DNA from: Mycobacterium sp.
GTDB taxonomy: Bacteria; Actinomycetota; Actinomycetes; Mycobacteriales; Mycobacteriaceae
Assembly (NCBI RefSeq): GCF_025965855.1
Contig: NZ_JAOPWB010000183.1
Span: forward strand, 1-42,107
DNA: 42,107 nt
Reading direction: 5' to 3'
Shown here: positions 1 through 8,258 of the stretch, one piece after another
How the letters are laid out: every line of letters starts with the position of its first letter
Position numbering within the stretch: the stretch's first letter is position 1
The notes under the pieces: model-generated
What the model was told of the DNA's origin: nothing
Database searches by the model: none
Seen by the model: only the letters and a program-made list of their open reading frames with translations
Translations under genes and position numbers: made by a program

Positions 1-2
1 TC

Positions 3-206
3 GACCAGGCCATGCGCGCCCACGCCGACCGACTCGCCCACCTCGGCTACCTCACCCTGGCCGTGGACCTGTTCAGCGCCGGAGGCACCACCCGATGCCT
101 CATCGCCACCATGACCGCCATGATCCGCGGTCACGGCCGCGCATTCACCGACATCTCCACCGCCCACGACAACCTCGCCAGCTCCCCCGACTGCACCGGC
201 AAAATC
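3..206 (+). pseudogene. Dienelactone hydrolase family fragment (5' end outside window, 3' end lost)
   Basis: The frame starting at base 3 is open from the window edge and reads like the middle of a dienelactone hydrolase (alpha/beta hydrolase): a DRLAHLGYLTLAVDLFSAGG stretch, then a CLIAT segment and RAFTDISTAHDNLASSPDCTGKI. In the family the next residues lead into the nucleophile elbow (G-x-C-x-G-G). Here that part is missing: after TGKI the sequence switches to unrelated DNA that matches a different gene on the other strand. The open frame continues to about 548 but its content no longer resembles a protein. Only the fragment inside the window can be judged; the upstream part may be intact. 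Confidence 0.6.
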
Positions 207-507
207 GAAGTGGCGGGTGATGAACGCGCTGGCGATCGCGCCCGTGACAAACGCTCCGATCACGCCTCCGGAAAGCATGAACAGTCTCCGGGAGCTGCTG
301 TACTTATCCACGAAAAAAGTCGTATCCGGCTTCAACCACCCGCCTCAGATTGCCGGTGGTGGCGAGCGGCATATACACGAGGTCGCCGATGCTGCGAAAC
401 AGGCCAATCTGTATACCGCCGAAGGACATCGGCACCACAACCGAACTGCGCGGCAGCGTTGCGGGCAGGAGTCCGATCCCGGCCAGGACGGCCGCTTGGT
501 TCGCCAT
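207..507 (-). pseudogene. Remnant of a DUF1275/YoaK-like membrane protein
   Basis: On the minus strand from 507 the translation begins MANQAAVLAGIGLLP and contains GGIQIGLFRSIGDLVYMP followed by ATTGNLRRVVEAGYDFF. This resembles the second half of DUF1275 (YoaK) membrane proteins, where a G-x-Q-x-x-x-F-x-x-x-G-D segment precedes a T-G-N-L motif. A TAA stop at 304-306 ends this frame. The next hydrophobic helix (FMLSGGVIGAFVTGAIASAF) is readable in another frame down to about 207, so at least one frameshift separates the parts. The family call is from motif memory and moderate. The piece joins the dienelactone hydrolase fragment tail to tail. Confidence 0.42.
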
Positions 508-533
508 CGCCCGGCGCGCCGAGCCCTATCCCA

Positions 534-2942
534 TCAGGCTTGCGATAGAGCTTCGGGGTCACGGTCGTGAAGCGCACGTGGGGGGGCGTTTCCGAACGCA
601 TCACGTGTGGAGGTTGCCCGATGCCGGCCCGTCGCCACGGTCCCCGCCGGGTGCAGGTCCCGCTCCGGTTCACAGGGGTCCGGCTCGACCGGGTGGACGG
701 CGACCATCCCACCTTCGTCGATCCCGAATCGTTCGTGCAGCCGGGCCAGCGGTTTGGGCGCCCACCAGTTCCACCTGCCCAACACTCGCATGAAGGCCGG
801 AACCAGCACCAACCGCACCAGTGTGGCGTCGACCACCACCGCGAGCGTCATACCAACGCCGAACATCCGCATGAACTGGACGTGAGCGGCGATCAGTGCC
901 GCGAATGAAATCGACATCACGAGTGCGGCAGCGGTAATCACCCGCGCAGTGCGAGCCACACCCAGTGCGACGCTCTCGTCATTGTTGGCACCCATATCTG
1001 CTGTCGCCGGCCGCGCGGCTATGGAACGCACCCAGTACTCGCGAATCCGCGACATCAGGAAGACCTCGTAGTCCATCGACAGCCCAAAGGCGATGCAGAA
1101 CAACAACACCGGCAAATTCGCCACCAGCGTCCCGGTCGGCGTGGTTCCGAGTGCGCCAAGATGTCCATCCTGGAAGATCCACACCAGCGCGCCGAAAGCG
1201 GCGGTCAGCGACAACACGTTGAGCACCAATGCCTTCAGGGGCAGCACCACGCTGCCGGTGAGCAGGAACAGCAGCACGAAGGTGATGACGGCGATCAGAC
1301 CAAGCACCAGTGGCAGTCGCGACGTGATGGCCTCCACGCTGTCGCGGTTGATCTGCGCATTACCGCTCATTTCGACCGACCTGCCGGCCGGCCCGGGTAC
1401 TGCGTGCAGCCGATCGAGCTGAGTCGCCGAGCTACCGGAGAACAGCGGCGCGGTACTGCTGACGGTGAGAAACGCACTACCCTGTGCGACCCCCGTGGCA
1501 GCCGAGGGTGGCCCCACACGGTTCCCGCCGACGAACGCGCCGCCGGGGGCGGTCACCGCCGACACGTCCGGTACACGGGACAGATCGGCGGCATAGCGGT
1601 TCAGGTCATAGGGGGTCAGGCCGTGGGCATCGGGGACTACGACCGTCACAGCGTTCGCGGAATTGTCGCCGAAGTCGTTGCGCAACTGGTCGCCGAGCTG
1701 ATGCGCCGAGGCCGAGTAAGGCAACACACGGTCATCGGGCATGCCCCACCTGACGCCGAGGAACGGGGCACCCAACACCACCAGCAGCGTAACGACGGCC
1801 AGTCCGATCGGAACCGCGCGGCGCATCACGAACTTGGCTGAGCGGTACCAAAACAGTTGCTCGACGGGGCGCGGGGCGGGTTCGGGCCGACGCGACAGCC
1901 GGCGAACCAGCCGGCGCACGTCCAGCGAATCGAGCCGGGAGCCTAATAGAACGATGACCGCCGGCGTCACCAGGAGCGCGGCCACCGATGCGAATGCGAC
2001 CGTGGCGATACCGCCATAGGCGATCGACTTCAGGAAGTACATCGGGAATAGGACCATTACGGCCATAGACAGCGCGACAGTCGTCGCGGAGAACAACACT
2101 GTGCGTCCGGCGGTGGCCATGGTTCGGATCAACGCCTCGTTGCGGCCGGCGCCGGTGGCCAACTCGTCGCGGTAGCGACTGATGATCAATAGCGTGTAGT
2201 CGATCGCCAGTGCCAGGCCCAGCGCAGTACTCAGGTTGAGCGCGAAAATCGACACGTCGGTGCTGAAGGTGATGGCGCGCAGCACCGCCATCGAGCCCGC
2301 GATCGCCAGGAGGCCCACGGCCATCGGCAGTGCTGCAGCCAGTAGGCCGCCGAACACCCAGACCAAAACAATGAGGCTGAGCGGGATGGCGATTGACTCC
2401 ATCAGCAGCAGGTCGCGCTCATTTTGGTGGTTGATCTGCGCATAGACCATCGCCATCCCGCCCGCGCGGACAGCGACGCCTTGATAGTCGTGGACAACTT
2501 CGTCAGACAACGTCTGCGCGTACTTCTGGGCGTTGTTCTCGCCGCCGGTGATTCCCGCGACGATCAGACCGGAGGCGCCGTCCTTGCTGATCAGCGCCCT
2601 CGCGTCCGCGGGCGGCGCGGTCCACGCCGAAGTCACATTGGCGACATGGGGAGATTGGGCGAGGTGATCGACGATGCGGGTGGCCACTGCGCGGGCCGGC
2701 GCGCTGGTGGCACCTGCCGGCGCGCTGACGGTGATAAGCAGCTGCATGTCGCCCTGGCCGAACTTGTCGCTTAGCAGCTGTGTCGCCTTGGCCGATTCCG
2801 AGCCCGGGTCCTGGAAACCACCTGCCGACAGGCTTTTGGCGACCGGGATGCCGAAAATGGCGGCTCCGACCATCACCAGGATCGCTATCGCGACGATCCG
2901 CCGTGGTGCGGCGATGGCTAGTCGGGCGATTCGCTCCAGCAC
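534..2942 (-). CDS. MmpL-family RND transporter
   Basis: An 802-residue inner-membrane transporter of the MmpL (RND) family, which uses proton flow to export lipids or siderophores. The fold shows as helix 1 near residues 14-34, a periplasmic loop to about 180, a helix bundle (about 185-330), a second helix and loop from about 380, and a second bundle near 555-730. The two proton-relay Asp-Tyr pairs of the family are visible at D248-Y249 (ALAIDYTLLI) and D624-Y625 (GLSMDYEVF). A GTG start at 2942 follows a GGAGGA ribosome site. The last 50 or so residues after HERFGIDEGG are arginine- and proline-rich and may be read-through past a lost stop, because the gene ends at the scrambled left edge. 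No partner MmpS gene is seen. The substrate cannot be told. Confidence 0.88.
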   Translation of the reverse strand: MLERIARLAIAAPRRIVAIAILVMVGAAIFGIPVAKSLSAGGFQDPGSESAKATQLLSDKFGQGDMQLLITVSAPAGATSAPARAVATRIVDHLAQSPHVANVTSAWTAPPADARALISKDGASGLIVAGITGGENNAQKYAQTLSDEVVHDYQGVAVRAGGMAMVYAQINHQNERDLLLMESIAIPLSLIVLVWVFGGLLAAALPMAVGLLAIAGSMAVLRAITFSTDVSIFALNLSTALGLALAIDYTLLIISRYRDELATGAGRNEALIRTMATAGRTVLFSATTVALSMAVMVLFPMYFLKSIAYGGIATVAFASVAALLVTPAVIVLLGSRLDSLDVRRLVRRLSRRPEPAPRPVEQLFWYRSAKFVMRRAVPIGLAVVTLLVVLGAPFLGVRWGMPDDRVLPYSASAHQLGDQLRNDFGDNSANAVTVVVPDAHGLTPYDLNRYAADLSRVPDVSAVTAPGGAFVGGNRVGPPSAATGVAQGSAFLTVSSTAPLFSGSSATQLDRLHAVPGPAGRSVEMSGNAQINRDSVEAITSRLPLVLGLIAVITFVLLFLLTGSVVLPLKALVLNVLSLTAAFGALVWIFQDGHLGALGTTPTGTLVANLPVLLFCIAFGLSMDYEVFLMSRIREYWVRSIAARPATADMGANNDESVALGVARTARVITAAALVMSISFAALIAAHVQFMRMFGVGMTLAVVVDATLVRLVLVPAFMRVLGRWNWWAPKPLARLHERFGIDEGGMVAVHPVEPDPCEPERDLHPAGTVATGRHRATSTRDAFGNAPPRALHDRDPEALSQA

Positions 2943-3559
2943 GTGGCTCCTCCGTTATATCCGTCGTAACTCGGCACCAGGCCAATGGCGGCGCCAACCA
3001 CCTCCCCCGACATAAATACGACGACAGCCGCCGAAACGTTCAGATATCAGCGCTGGGCCTAAGTCCCACCGCCGCCGCCACCCGATAGTGCGTAGCCATC
3101 GGCCCACCTGCCGGATCGGCACTACGCCTAGAGGCTGCGCCATCAGCCGCAGCAGCACGCGTGCCGGTGTCTCGGAGACCAGCGCGGCCATTCCTCCCGC
3201 CTGAAAAGCGGAAGGTCGGCGGTTCGATCCCGCCCTTGGCCACCGATATCAGCGCAAGTTACATGCTCTGATGCGTCACTCGGCAGAGCCGTGGCCGGTT
3301 TTGGGCCCTTTCATACGGCCAATATGCGGCCAGATCTGGCTTTGGCCGCACGGCGACAATCGCTCGCCAGGCGCATCGCAAAACGCGAAACCGCCGTCCT
3401 GCGGCCATTTTCCAACTTTTTGGCCCACATTGAGGGTCCGGCGATGCGGTCGCTGACCCGTCGGCCGCCCAATCTGCAGCGCTAACTTGACAGTGACATC
3501 GGCACGCGAGTCACCGACTTCGACCCGCCGAGGAACGTCTCGGCGGCGTGTCAGGAACG
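2943..3559. other. Long non-coding stretch holding only a partial tRNA
   Basis: Between the divergent mmpL and CDF transporter genes there is no convincing protein gene. The minus-strand open frames here either run antisense through the tRNA fragment or have no recognisable content. The only structured element I can name is the tRNA-Phe 3' half at 3197-3244. A weak GCGTAG/CTACGC inverted repeat lies near 3090-3130. Promoters for both flanking genes should lie here but no clear boxes stand out. Confidence 0.5.
3197..3244 (+). pseudogene. 3' half of tRNA-Phe (likely attachment-site duplicate)
   Basis: The sequence starts in the anticodon stem (CCGC), reads the loop CTGAAAA with a GAA (Phe) anticodon, the closing GCGG, then a full T arm (GGCGG-TTCGATC-CCGCC) and the acceptor 3' strand CTTGGCC followed by ACC. 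The 5' acceptor strand, D arm and the outermost anticodon-stem base are absent: the bases upstream do not pair with the acceptor strand. The terminal CCA reads CCG. A tRNA piece beginning at the anticodon stem and running to the 3' end is what integrative elements leave as a duplicated core, so this is probably one end of an island and not a working tRNA. Confidence 0.8.
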
Positions 3560-4543
3560 ATGGAGTGGATGGTTGTCGGACCGAGGCTCAATTTGACCGG
3601 GATGGGCGCCGATGCTGGCGACGCTGAGAGCACCCGCACAGTGCTTGTCGCGCTGGCGGTCAACGCCGCAATAGCGGCCGCCAAGACTGCGGCCGCCGTC
3701 ATCTCCGGATCTGCGTCGATGGTCGCCGAAGCCGCGCATTCCTGGGCCGACAGCGGCAACGAGGTGTTTCTGCTGATTGCCAATCGGCGAAGCAGGCGAC
3801 CTCCGGATGCCCGCCATCCGCTGGGGTATGGCCGCGAAGCCTATGTCTGGTCGATGCTAGCCGCGGTGGGCCTGTTCGTTGTGGGCGCGGTGGTGTCGGT
3901 GTGGCACGGGCTGACCGAAATAGCGCACCACGAATCCAGCCGCGGCGACTACCGCCTGGCTTATCTGGTGTTGGCCATCGCATTCGTGCTCGAGGCGATT
4001 TCGCTGTATCAGGCGGTCCGTCAGCTTCGGGGGGAAGCCCACGCCTATCAGCGCGATTTGCTCGAGCATGTGCTGGCGACTTCGGATCCTACGGTGCGGG
4101 CCGTATTCGCCGAAGACAGTGCGGCATTGATTGGGATTGCGACGGCATTCGGAGGCATCGGGCTGCACCAGCTCACCGGCGATGCGCTGTGGGACTCCAT
4201 CGGATCCATCCTGGTTGGAGTCCTGCTGGGAGTCGTCGCGGTCGTACTCATCGACCGCAACCGGCGCTTCATCACCGGGGAGCCGGTTTCCGAGGACCTG
4301 CATGAGGCTGTGGTGGCTCGGATCAAGGCGTTACCTGGTGTCGCCGCTGTGCGGTTTCTTCGACTGATTTACGTGGGCCCCAGGATGCTCTTCCTCGTCG
4401 CCAGCGTCGATTTGGTTGGTGACGAGATCGAATCGCATGTGGCGAAAACGCTTCGGCGTCTGGAGAGTGAGCTGGAATCGGATCCGCATATCGTCGACGC
4501 CGTCCTGACGATCGCCGATCCCGACCTGCGGGACGCTACCTGA
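3560..4543 (+). CDS. Cation diffusion facilitator (CDF) family transporter
   Basis: A roughly 327-residue CDF transporter that would export divalent metal (Zn, Fe, Co or Mn) in exchange for protons across the cytoplasmic membrane. Helix 2 carries the metal-site motif H60-S-W-A-D64 followed by SGNEVFLL. The cytoplasmic loop RRSRRPPDARHPLGYGREAYVW is typical of the SLC30A9-like subgroup. Helix 5 carries FAEDSAALIGI, the second half of the metal site. A C-terminal cytoplasmic dimerisation domain follows residue 240 (HEAVVARIKALPGVAAVRFL). I chose the ATG at 3560 after an AGGA; GTG 3548 and ATG 3602 are also possible. It stands alone, with the next gene 100 bases downstream on the same strand. 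Confidence 0.87.
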   Translation: MEWMVVGPRLNLTGMGADAGDAESTRTVLVALAVNAAIAAAKTAAAVISGSASMVAEAAHSWADSGNEVFLLIANRRSRRPPDARHPLGYGREAYVWSMLAAVGLFVVGAVVSVWHGLTEIAHHESSRGDYRLAYLVLAIAFVLEAISLYQAVRQLRGEAHAYQRDLLEHVLATSDPTVRAVFAEDSAALIGIATAFGGIGLHQLTGDALWDSIGSILVGVLLGVVAVVLIDRNRRFITGEPVSEDLHEAVVARIKALPGVAAVRFLRLIYVGPRMLFLVASVDLVGDEIESHVAKTLRRLESELESDPHIVDAVLTIADPDLRDAT

Positions 4544-4646
4544 GCCGGGGCTTCCCTTCCGGTGCATGGAATATCGCATCGGAAAATCAATCGGGCGGCT
4601 GGTGTGGCTGATGCGATTCGACCCGACGACCCGCAACAATGCGGGC

Positions 4647-5348
4647 ATGCCTGGGATGCGGCGGTTGTCTGCACTAGTGGTCGCCGGCGCGCTCGCGATG
4701 TCCTTCGCAGCCGCAACCGCGCAGGCCGGCCCCGACGTGCCGCCCGTCAGCGACGCGGCGCGCGCGGCCGGATTCGTCGACGCCCGCAGCGTGGTCCCGG
4801 ACGCCATCATCGACCTTCGCTACGCGACCACCAACAATTTCACCCACACGCAGCTGTATCCGTCCGACGCGCGATGTCTGGTGCATCAATCCATGGCACC
4901 GGGGCTGGCGGCGGCCGCGACGGCGTTGCGCCCGCAGGGCCACGTGCTGGTGTTCTGGGACTGCTACCGCCCGCACGACGTCCAGGTCAAGATGTTCAAT
5001 GTGGTCCCCAACCCGGCCTGGGTGGCCCGCCCGGGCCAGTATGCGCACAGCCACGAGTCCGGGCGTTCGGTCGACGTGACGTTCACCGTCGTGCAGGAGC
5101 AGTGCCCGCCCGAGCGGCAGGTCGACGGGTTGTGCCTGGCGGACATGGGCACCGACTTCGACGACTTCTCCTCGCGCGCAACGGCATACGCGACCCAGGG
5201 CGTCAGCGCCGACGAGCAGGCGAACCGGGCCGGGCTGCGGGACGCCATGAAATACGGCGGGCTCGCCCCGTACTCCGGGGAGTGGTGGCACTTCGACGGC
5301 CCGGGTGCGGCCGCCGACCGCCCGATCCTCAACGTCCCGGTCGACTAA
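4647..5348 (+). CDS. Exported D-alanyl-D-alanine dipeptidase (VanX/DdpX type, M15D)
   Basis: A zinc dipeptidase that cleaves D-Ala-D-Ala or related cell-wall dipeptides. With the ATG at 4647 the protein has 233 residues and begins with a classical signal peptide (MRR, then LSALVVAGALAMSF, cleavage near AQA-GP), which supports this start over the longer frame from 4566. The catalytic set matches VanX: R108 in DCYRPHD, zinc ligands H136 and D143 in SHESGRSVDV, general base E212 and zinc ligand H215 in GEWWHFD. Export implies a role in peptidoglycan-peptide salvage in the periplasm more than cytoplasmic vancomycin resistance; no VanH or ligase gene is adjacent. No strong ribosome site is visible. 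Confidence 0.85.
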   Translation: MPGMRRLSALVVAGALAMSFAAATAQAGPDVPPVSDAARAAGFVDARSVVPDAIIDLRYATTNNFTHTQLYPSDARCLVHQSMAPGLAAAATALRPQGHVLVFWDCYRPHDVQVKMFNVVPNPAWVARPGQYAHSHESGRSVDVTFTVVQEQCPPERQVDGLCLADMGTDFDDFSSRATAYATQGVSADEQANRAGLRDAMKYGGLAPYSGEWWHFDGPGAAADRPILNVPVD

Positions 5349-5360
5349 CGGGGCCCCGCA

Positions 5361-6173
5361 GTGAGCGACGAACGCCCGGCCAGGTACACGCACGGCCATC
5401 ACGAGTCGGTGCTCCGCAGCCATCGGCGGCGCACCGCGGAAGACTCCGCGGCCTACCTGCTGCCCCACCTGGAGCCGGGGCTGACCCTGCTGGACATCGG
5501 ATGTGGCCCCGGGACGATCACCGCCGACCTCGCGGAACGGGTCGCCCCCGGAGCGGTGCTGGCCGTCGACCAATTCGCCGACGTCCTGGACGTGGCCCGC
5601 GCCGAGACCGAGCGGCGCAACCTGACAAACGTCGCCTTCGCGACCACCGACGTGCACAAGCTCGACCTTCCCGACGACGCATTCGATGTCGTCCACGCCC
5701 ATCAGGTGCTGCAGCACGTCGCCGATCCCGTGCAGGCGCTGCGGGAAATGCGGCGAGTGTGCCGGCCGGGTGGAATCGTCGCGGCGCGCGACGCCGACTA
5801 CGCCGGCTTTATCTGGTTTCCGCGGCTTCCGGCGCTGGACCTGTGGCTCGATCTCTACGAAAAGGCGGCCCGCGCCAACCGCGGCGAACCGGACGCCGGC
5901 CGGCGGCTGCTGTCTTGGGCCCTGAAGGCCGGCTTTCACGACATCACGCCGACCGGCAGCGTCTGGTGCTACGCAACGAGCGCGACCCGCGAATGGTGGG
6001 GTGGCATGTGGGCCGACCGAATCCTGCACTCCGACGTGGGTCGCGAGTTGCTGGCGTCGGGTCTGGCCACCGCGGCGCAGCTCGCGGAGATCGCCGCGGC
6101 GTGGCGGACCTGGGCCGCGACCCCGGATGGTTGGCTGTCGATGCCGCACGGCGAGATTCTCTGCCGGGCGTAG
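5361..6173 (+). CDS. Class I SAM-dependent methyltransferase
   Basis: A 270-residue methyltransferase of the UbiE/Methyltransf_11 type. Motif I is LLDIGCGPGTITADLAERV near residues 47-65, followed by the acidic loop VLAVDQFADVLDVA, the motif II region FDVVHAHQVLQHV and the post-motif LREMRRVCRPGG. The C-terminal 120 residues are rich in Trp and Tyr and would form the acceptor pocket. The GTG start lies 12 bases after the dipeptidase stop, so the two are probably co-transcribed. The substrate is unknown; similar mycobacterial proteins are usually annotated only as methyltransferases. Confidence 0.85.
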   Translation: MSDERPARYTHGHHESVLRSHRRRTAEDSAAYLLPHLEPGLTLLDIGCGPGTITADLAERVAPGAVLAVDQFADVLDVARAETERRNLTNVAFATTDVHKLDLPDDAFDVVHAHQVLQHVADPVQALREMRRVCRPGGIVAARDADYAGFIWFPRLPALDLWLDLYEKAARANRGEPDAGRRLLSWALKAGFHDITPTGSVWCYATSATREWWGGMWADRILHSDVGRELLASGLATAAQLAEIAAAWRTWAATPDGWLSMPHGEILCRA

Positions 6174-6248
6174 TCCCCAACACGCTGTTTTACCAGGTCA
6201 ACCGCGCGGTATTGGCATTCTCTTTTTTTGCAAGTACGTTATTCATCG

Positions 6249-7826
6249 ATGGATAACGCTGCTCAGACACCGTCGGGCATCCCACTGCAACCCGCATACG
6301 GGCCGACGTACACAACCGCGGAACCCCCGCCCCCCGGGGCGTTCCCCTTCACCCGCGGCAACTTCGGATCCGGCTACCGCGGCAAGTTGTGGACCTTTCG
6401 GCAGTACTCCGGCTTCGGCACCGCCGAGGAATCCAACCGCCGCTACCGATACCTGCTCGGGCAAGGCGGGACGGGACTGTCGGTGGCGCTGGATCTGCCC
6501 ACCCAGTGCGGGTACGACTCCGACGATCCCGAGTTCGGTGAGGAGGTCGGCCGGGTCGGCGTCGCGGTGGACACCCTGGCCGACTTCGAGATCCTTTTCG
6601 ACGGCATCCCGCTGGACAAGCTCAGCACCAGCATGACGATCAACGGCACGGCGGCGATCCTGCTCGCGTTCTACGTGGCCGCCGCCGAGCGCAAGGGCAT
6701 ACCGCGGGCCAAGCTCACCGGGACCATTCAGAACGACATCCTCAAGGAGTACGCCTCGCGCGGCACCTGGATCTGGCCGCCCGAGCCGTCGCTGCGGCTG
6801 ATCGCCGACACCATCGAGTTCTGCGCGGCCGAGGTCCCGAGGTTCAACGCGATCTCGGTGGCCGGCGCGCACTTCCGCGACGCCGGCGCCAACGCGGTGC
6901 AAGAAATGGCGTTCACCCTGGCCGACGGCGTCACCTATTGCGACACCGTGGTGGAACGCGGCCGGATGACGATCGACCAGTTCGCGCCGCAGATCTCGTT
7001 CTTCTTCTACACCCACGGCGACTTCTTCGAGGAGATCGCCAAATACCGTGCGGGGCGCCGGCGCTGGGCGACGATCGTGCGCGAGCGCTACGGGGCGACG
7101 ACGGACAAGGCGTCGATGTTCCGCTTCGGTTGCGTGTGTGGCGGCGCGTCGCTGTATGCCCCGCAGGCGCAGAACAACCTGGTGCGCGTGGCTTACGAGG
7201 CGATGGCCGCGGTGCTGGGCGGTGTCCAGTCGATGTTCACCGCGGCCTGGGACGAACCGTTCGCGCTGCCCACCGAGGAATCCACCACGCTGGCGCTGCG
7301 CACCCAGCAGATCCTCGCCTACGAAACCGGCGTCGCCAGCGTCGCCGACCCGCTCGGGGGCTCCTACTTCGTCGAGGCTCTCACCGACGCCACCGAGGCC
7401 CGCATCATCGAGATCATGGATGACCTCGAGCGGCACGGCGGCATGGTCAGCGCGATCGAGGACGGCTATTTGCAGGGTCTGATCGCCGACGAAGCCTTCC
7501 GGATGCATCAGGACATCGAAGCGGGGACACGCCCCGTCGTCGGGGTCAACCGATTCGTCTCCGAAGAGCCCGAGCCCGACGTCGTCACCTATGAGCTCGA
7601 CGCCGAGGGACGCGATCTGCAACTCAAGCGCCTCTCCAAGGTCAAGGCCGAAAGGGATTCCGCCGCAGTGCAATCCACGCTCGCCGAGCTGTCCCGGGCC
7701 GCCGAAGGAACCGACAACCTGATGCACAAGCTGATCGACTGCGCCAATGCCTATTGCACGGTCGGTGAAATGGTTTCCGCGCTCAAAGGGGTGTGGGGCG
7801 AATTCCAGCAACCGGTGGTGTTCTAA
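6249..7826 (+). CDS. Cobalamin-dependent acyl-CoA mutase, large (substrate-binding) subunit
   Basis: A 525-residue TIM-barrel subunit of the methylmalonyl-CoA mutase superfamily, in the split form (B12 domain encoded by the next gene). It would move a carbonyl-CoA group between carbons by a radical mechanism. Against P. shermanii methylmalonyl-CoA mutase the offset is constant, so key residues can be read: Y53 (Tyr89), Q161 (Gln197), R171 (Arg207) and H208 (His244) are kept, but the residue before the histidine is A207 where the enzyme has Tyr243 (GAHFRDAG versus GYHMQEAG). Tyr89/Arg207 is the carboxylate-binding pair of methylmalonyl-CoA mutase; isobutyryl-CoA mutase has Phe/Gln. The substrate may thus carry a carboxylate but be bulkier. 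ATG 6249 has no clear ribosome site; TTG 6228 is the alternative. Confidence 0.9.
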   Translation: MDNAAQTPSGIPLQPAYGPTYTTAEPPPPGAFPFTRGNFGSGYRGKLWTFRQYSGFGTAEESNRRYRYLLGQGGTGLSVALDLPTQCGYDSDDPEFGEEVGRVGVAVDTLADFEILFDGIPLDKLSTSMTINGTAAILLAFYVAAAERKGIPRAKLTGTIQNDILKEYASRGTWIWPPEPSLRLIADTIEFCAAEVPRFNAISVAGAHFRDAGANAVQEMAFTLADGVTYCDTVVERGRMTIDQFAPQISFFFYTHGDFFEEIAKYRAGRRRWATIVRERYGATTDKASMFRFGCVCGGASLYAPQAQNNLVRVAYEAMAAVLGGVQSMFTAAWDEPFALPTEESTTLALRTQQILAYETGVASVADPLGGSYFVEALTDATEARIIEIMDDLERHGGMVSAIEDGYLQGLIADEAFRMHQDIEAGTRPVVGVNRFVSEEPEPDVVTYELDAEGRDLQLKRLSKVKAERDSAAVQSTLAELSRAAEGTDNLMHKLIDCANAYCTVGEMVSALKGVWGEFQQPVVF

Positions 7827-8258
7827 GTGGCCGCACGGATTCTGGTTGCCAAGCCCGGCCTTGACGGACACGACCGGGGCGCCAAGATCGTCGCCCGCAC
7901 CCTGCGCGACGCCGGCTTCGAGGTGATCTACACCGGCATCCGGCAGCGCATCGAAGACATCGCATCGATCGCCGTCCAGGAAGACGTGGCCGTCGTCGGC
8001 CTGAGCATCCTGTCGGGGGCCCACCTGACGCTCACCGCGCGAACCATCGAAGCGTTGCGCGCCGCCGACGCCGCCGACATCGCCGTCGTCGTCGGCGGAA
8101 CGATCCCGCACGCCGACGTACGCAAACTGCTGTCCGCCGGCGCCGCCGCGGTGTTTCCCACCGGAACACCGCTCGACGCGCTCGTGCGCGAGATCCGCGC
8201 ATTGACCGGCACCCCCGAACCCGCTTCAGAAAAAGAGGAACAGTGCGCGTCGGAGTAA
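7827..8258 (+). CDS. Cobalamin-binding small subunit of acyl-CoA mutase
   Basis: A 143-residue B12-binding domain with the base-off/His-on signature D13-G-H15-D-R-G18, where H15 is the cobalt ligand, followed by GLSILSGAH (nucleotide-tail contact) and VVGGTIP (the GG turn). It pairs with the large subunit to make the mutase holoenzyme. Its GTG start is the base directly after the large-subunit TAA, so the two are translationally coupled. The chain ends with an Ala/Ser/Glu-rich tail that overlaps the next gene by 16 bases. Split subunits of this size occur in isobutyryl-, 2-hydroxyisobutyryl- and pivalyl-CoA mutases and in archaeal methylmalonyl-CoA mutases. Confidence 0.92.
   Translation: MAARILVAKPGLDGHDRGAKIVARTLRDAGFEVIYTGIRQRIEDIASIAVQEDVAVVGLSILSGAHLTLTARTIEALRAADAADIAVVVGGTIPHADVRKLLSAGAAAVFPTGTPLDALVREIRALTGTPEPASEKEEQCASE

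Noticed and set aside
2955..3191. Minus-strand open frame with RVLLRLMAQPLGVVPIRQVGRWLR
   Set aside because: Looks somewhat protein-like but I could not tie it to any family, and no start signal supports it.
3040..3243. Minus-strand open frame starting MAKGGIEPPTFRFSGG
   Set aside because: It is the antisense translation of the tRNA-Phe 3' half, a well-known false protein; the rest has no family likeness.
4562..6256. Plus-strand open frame of 564 codons across the dipeptidase and methyltransferase genes
   Set aside because: Arg/Gly/Pro-rich content in an off frame of two well-supported genes; a high-GC shadow.
6249..7826. Calling the mutase simply methylmalonyl-CoA mutase (mutB)
   Set aside because: The split architecture, the cluster context and Ala at the Tyr243 position argue for another substrate, although the carboxylate pair is kept.
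6243..8111. Minus-strand open frame of 622 codons antisense to the mutase genes
   Set aside because: Composition is typical of GC-driven antisense frames and the opposite strand carries clear mutase motifs.
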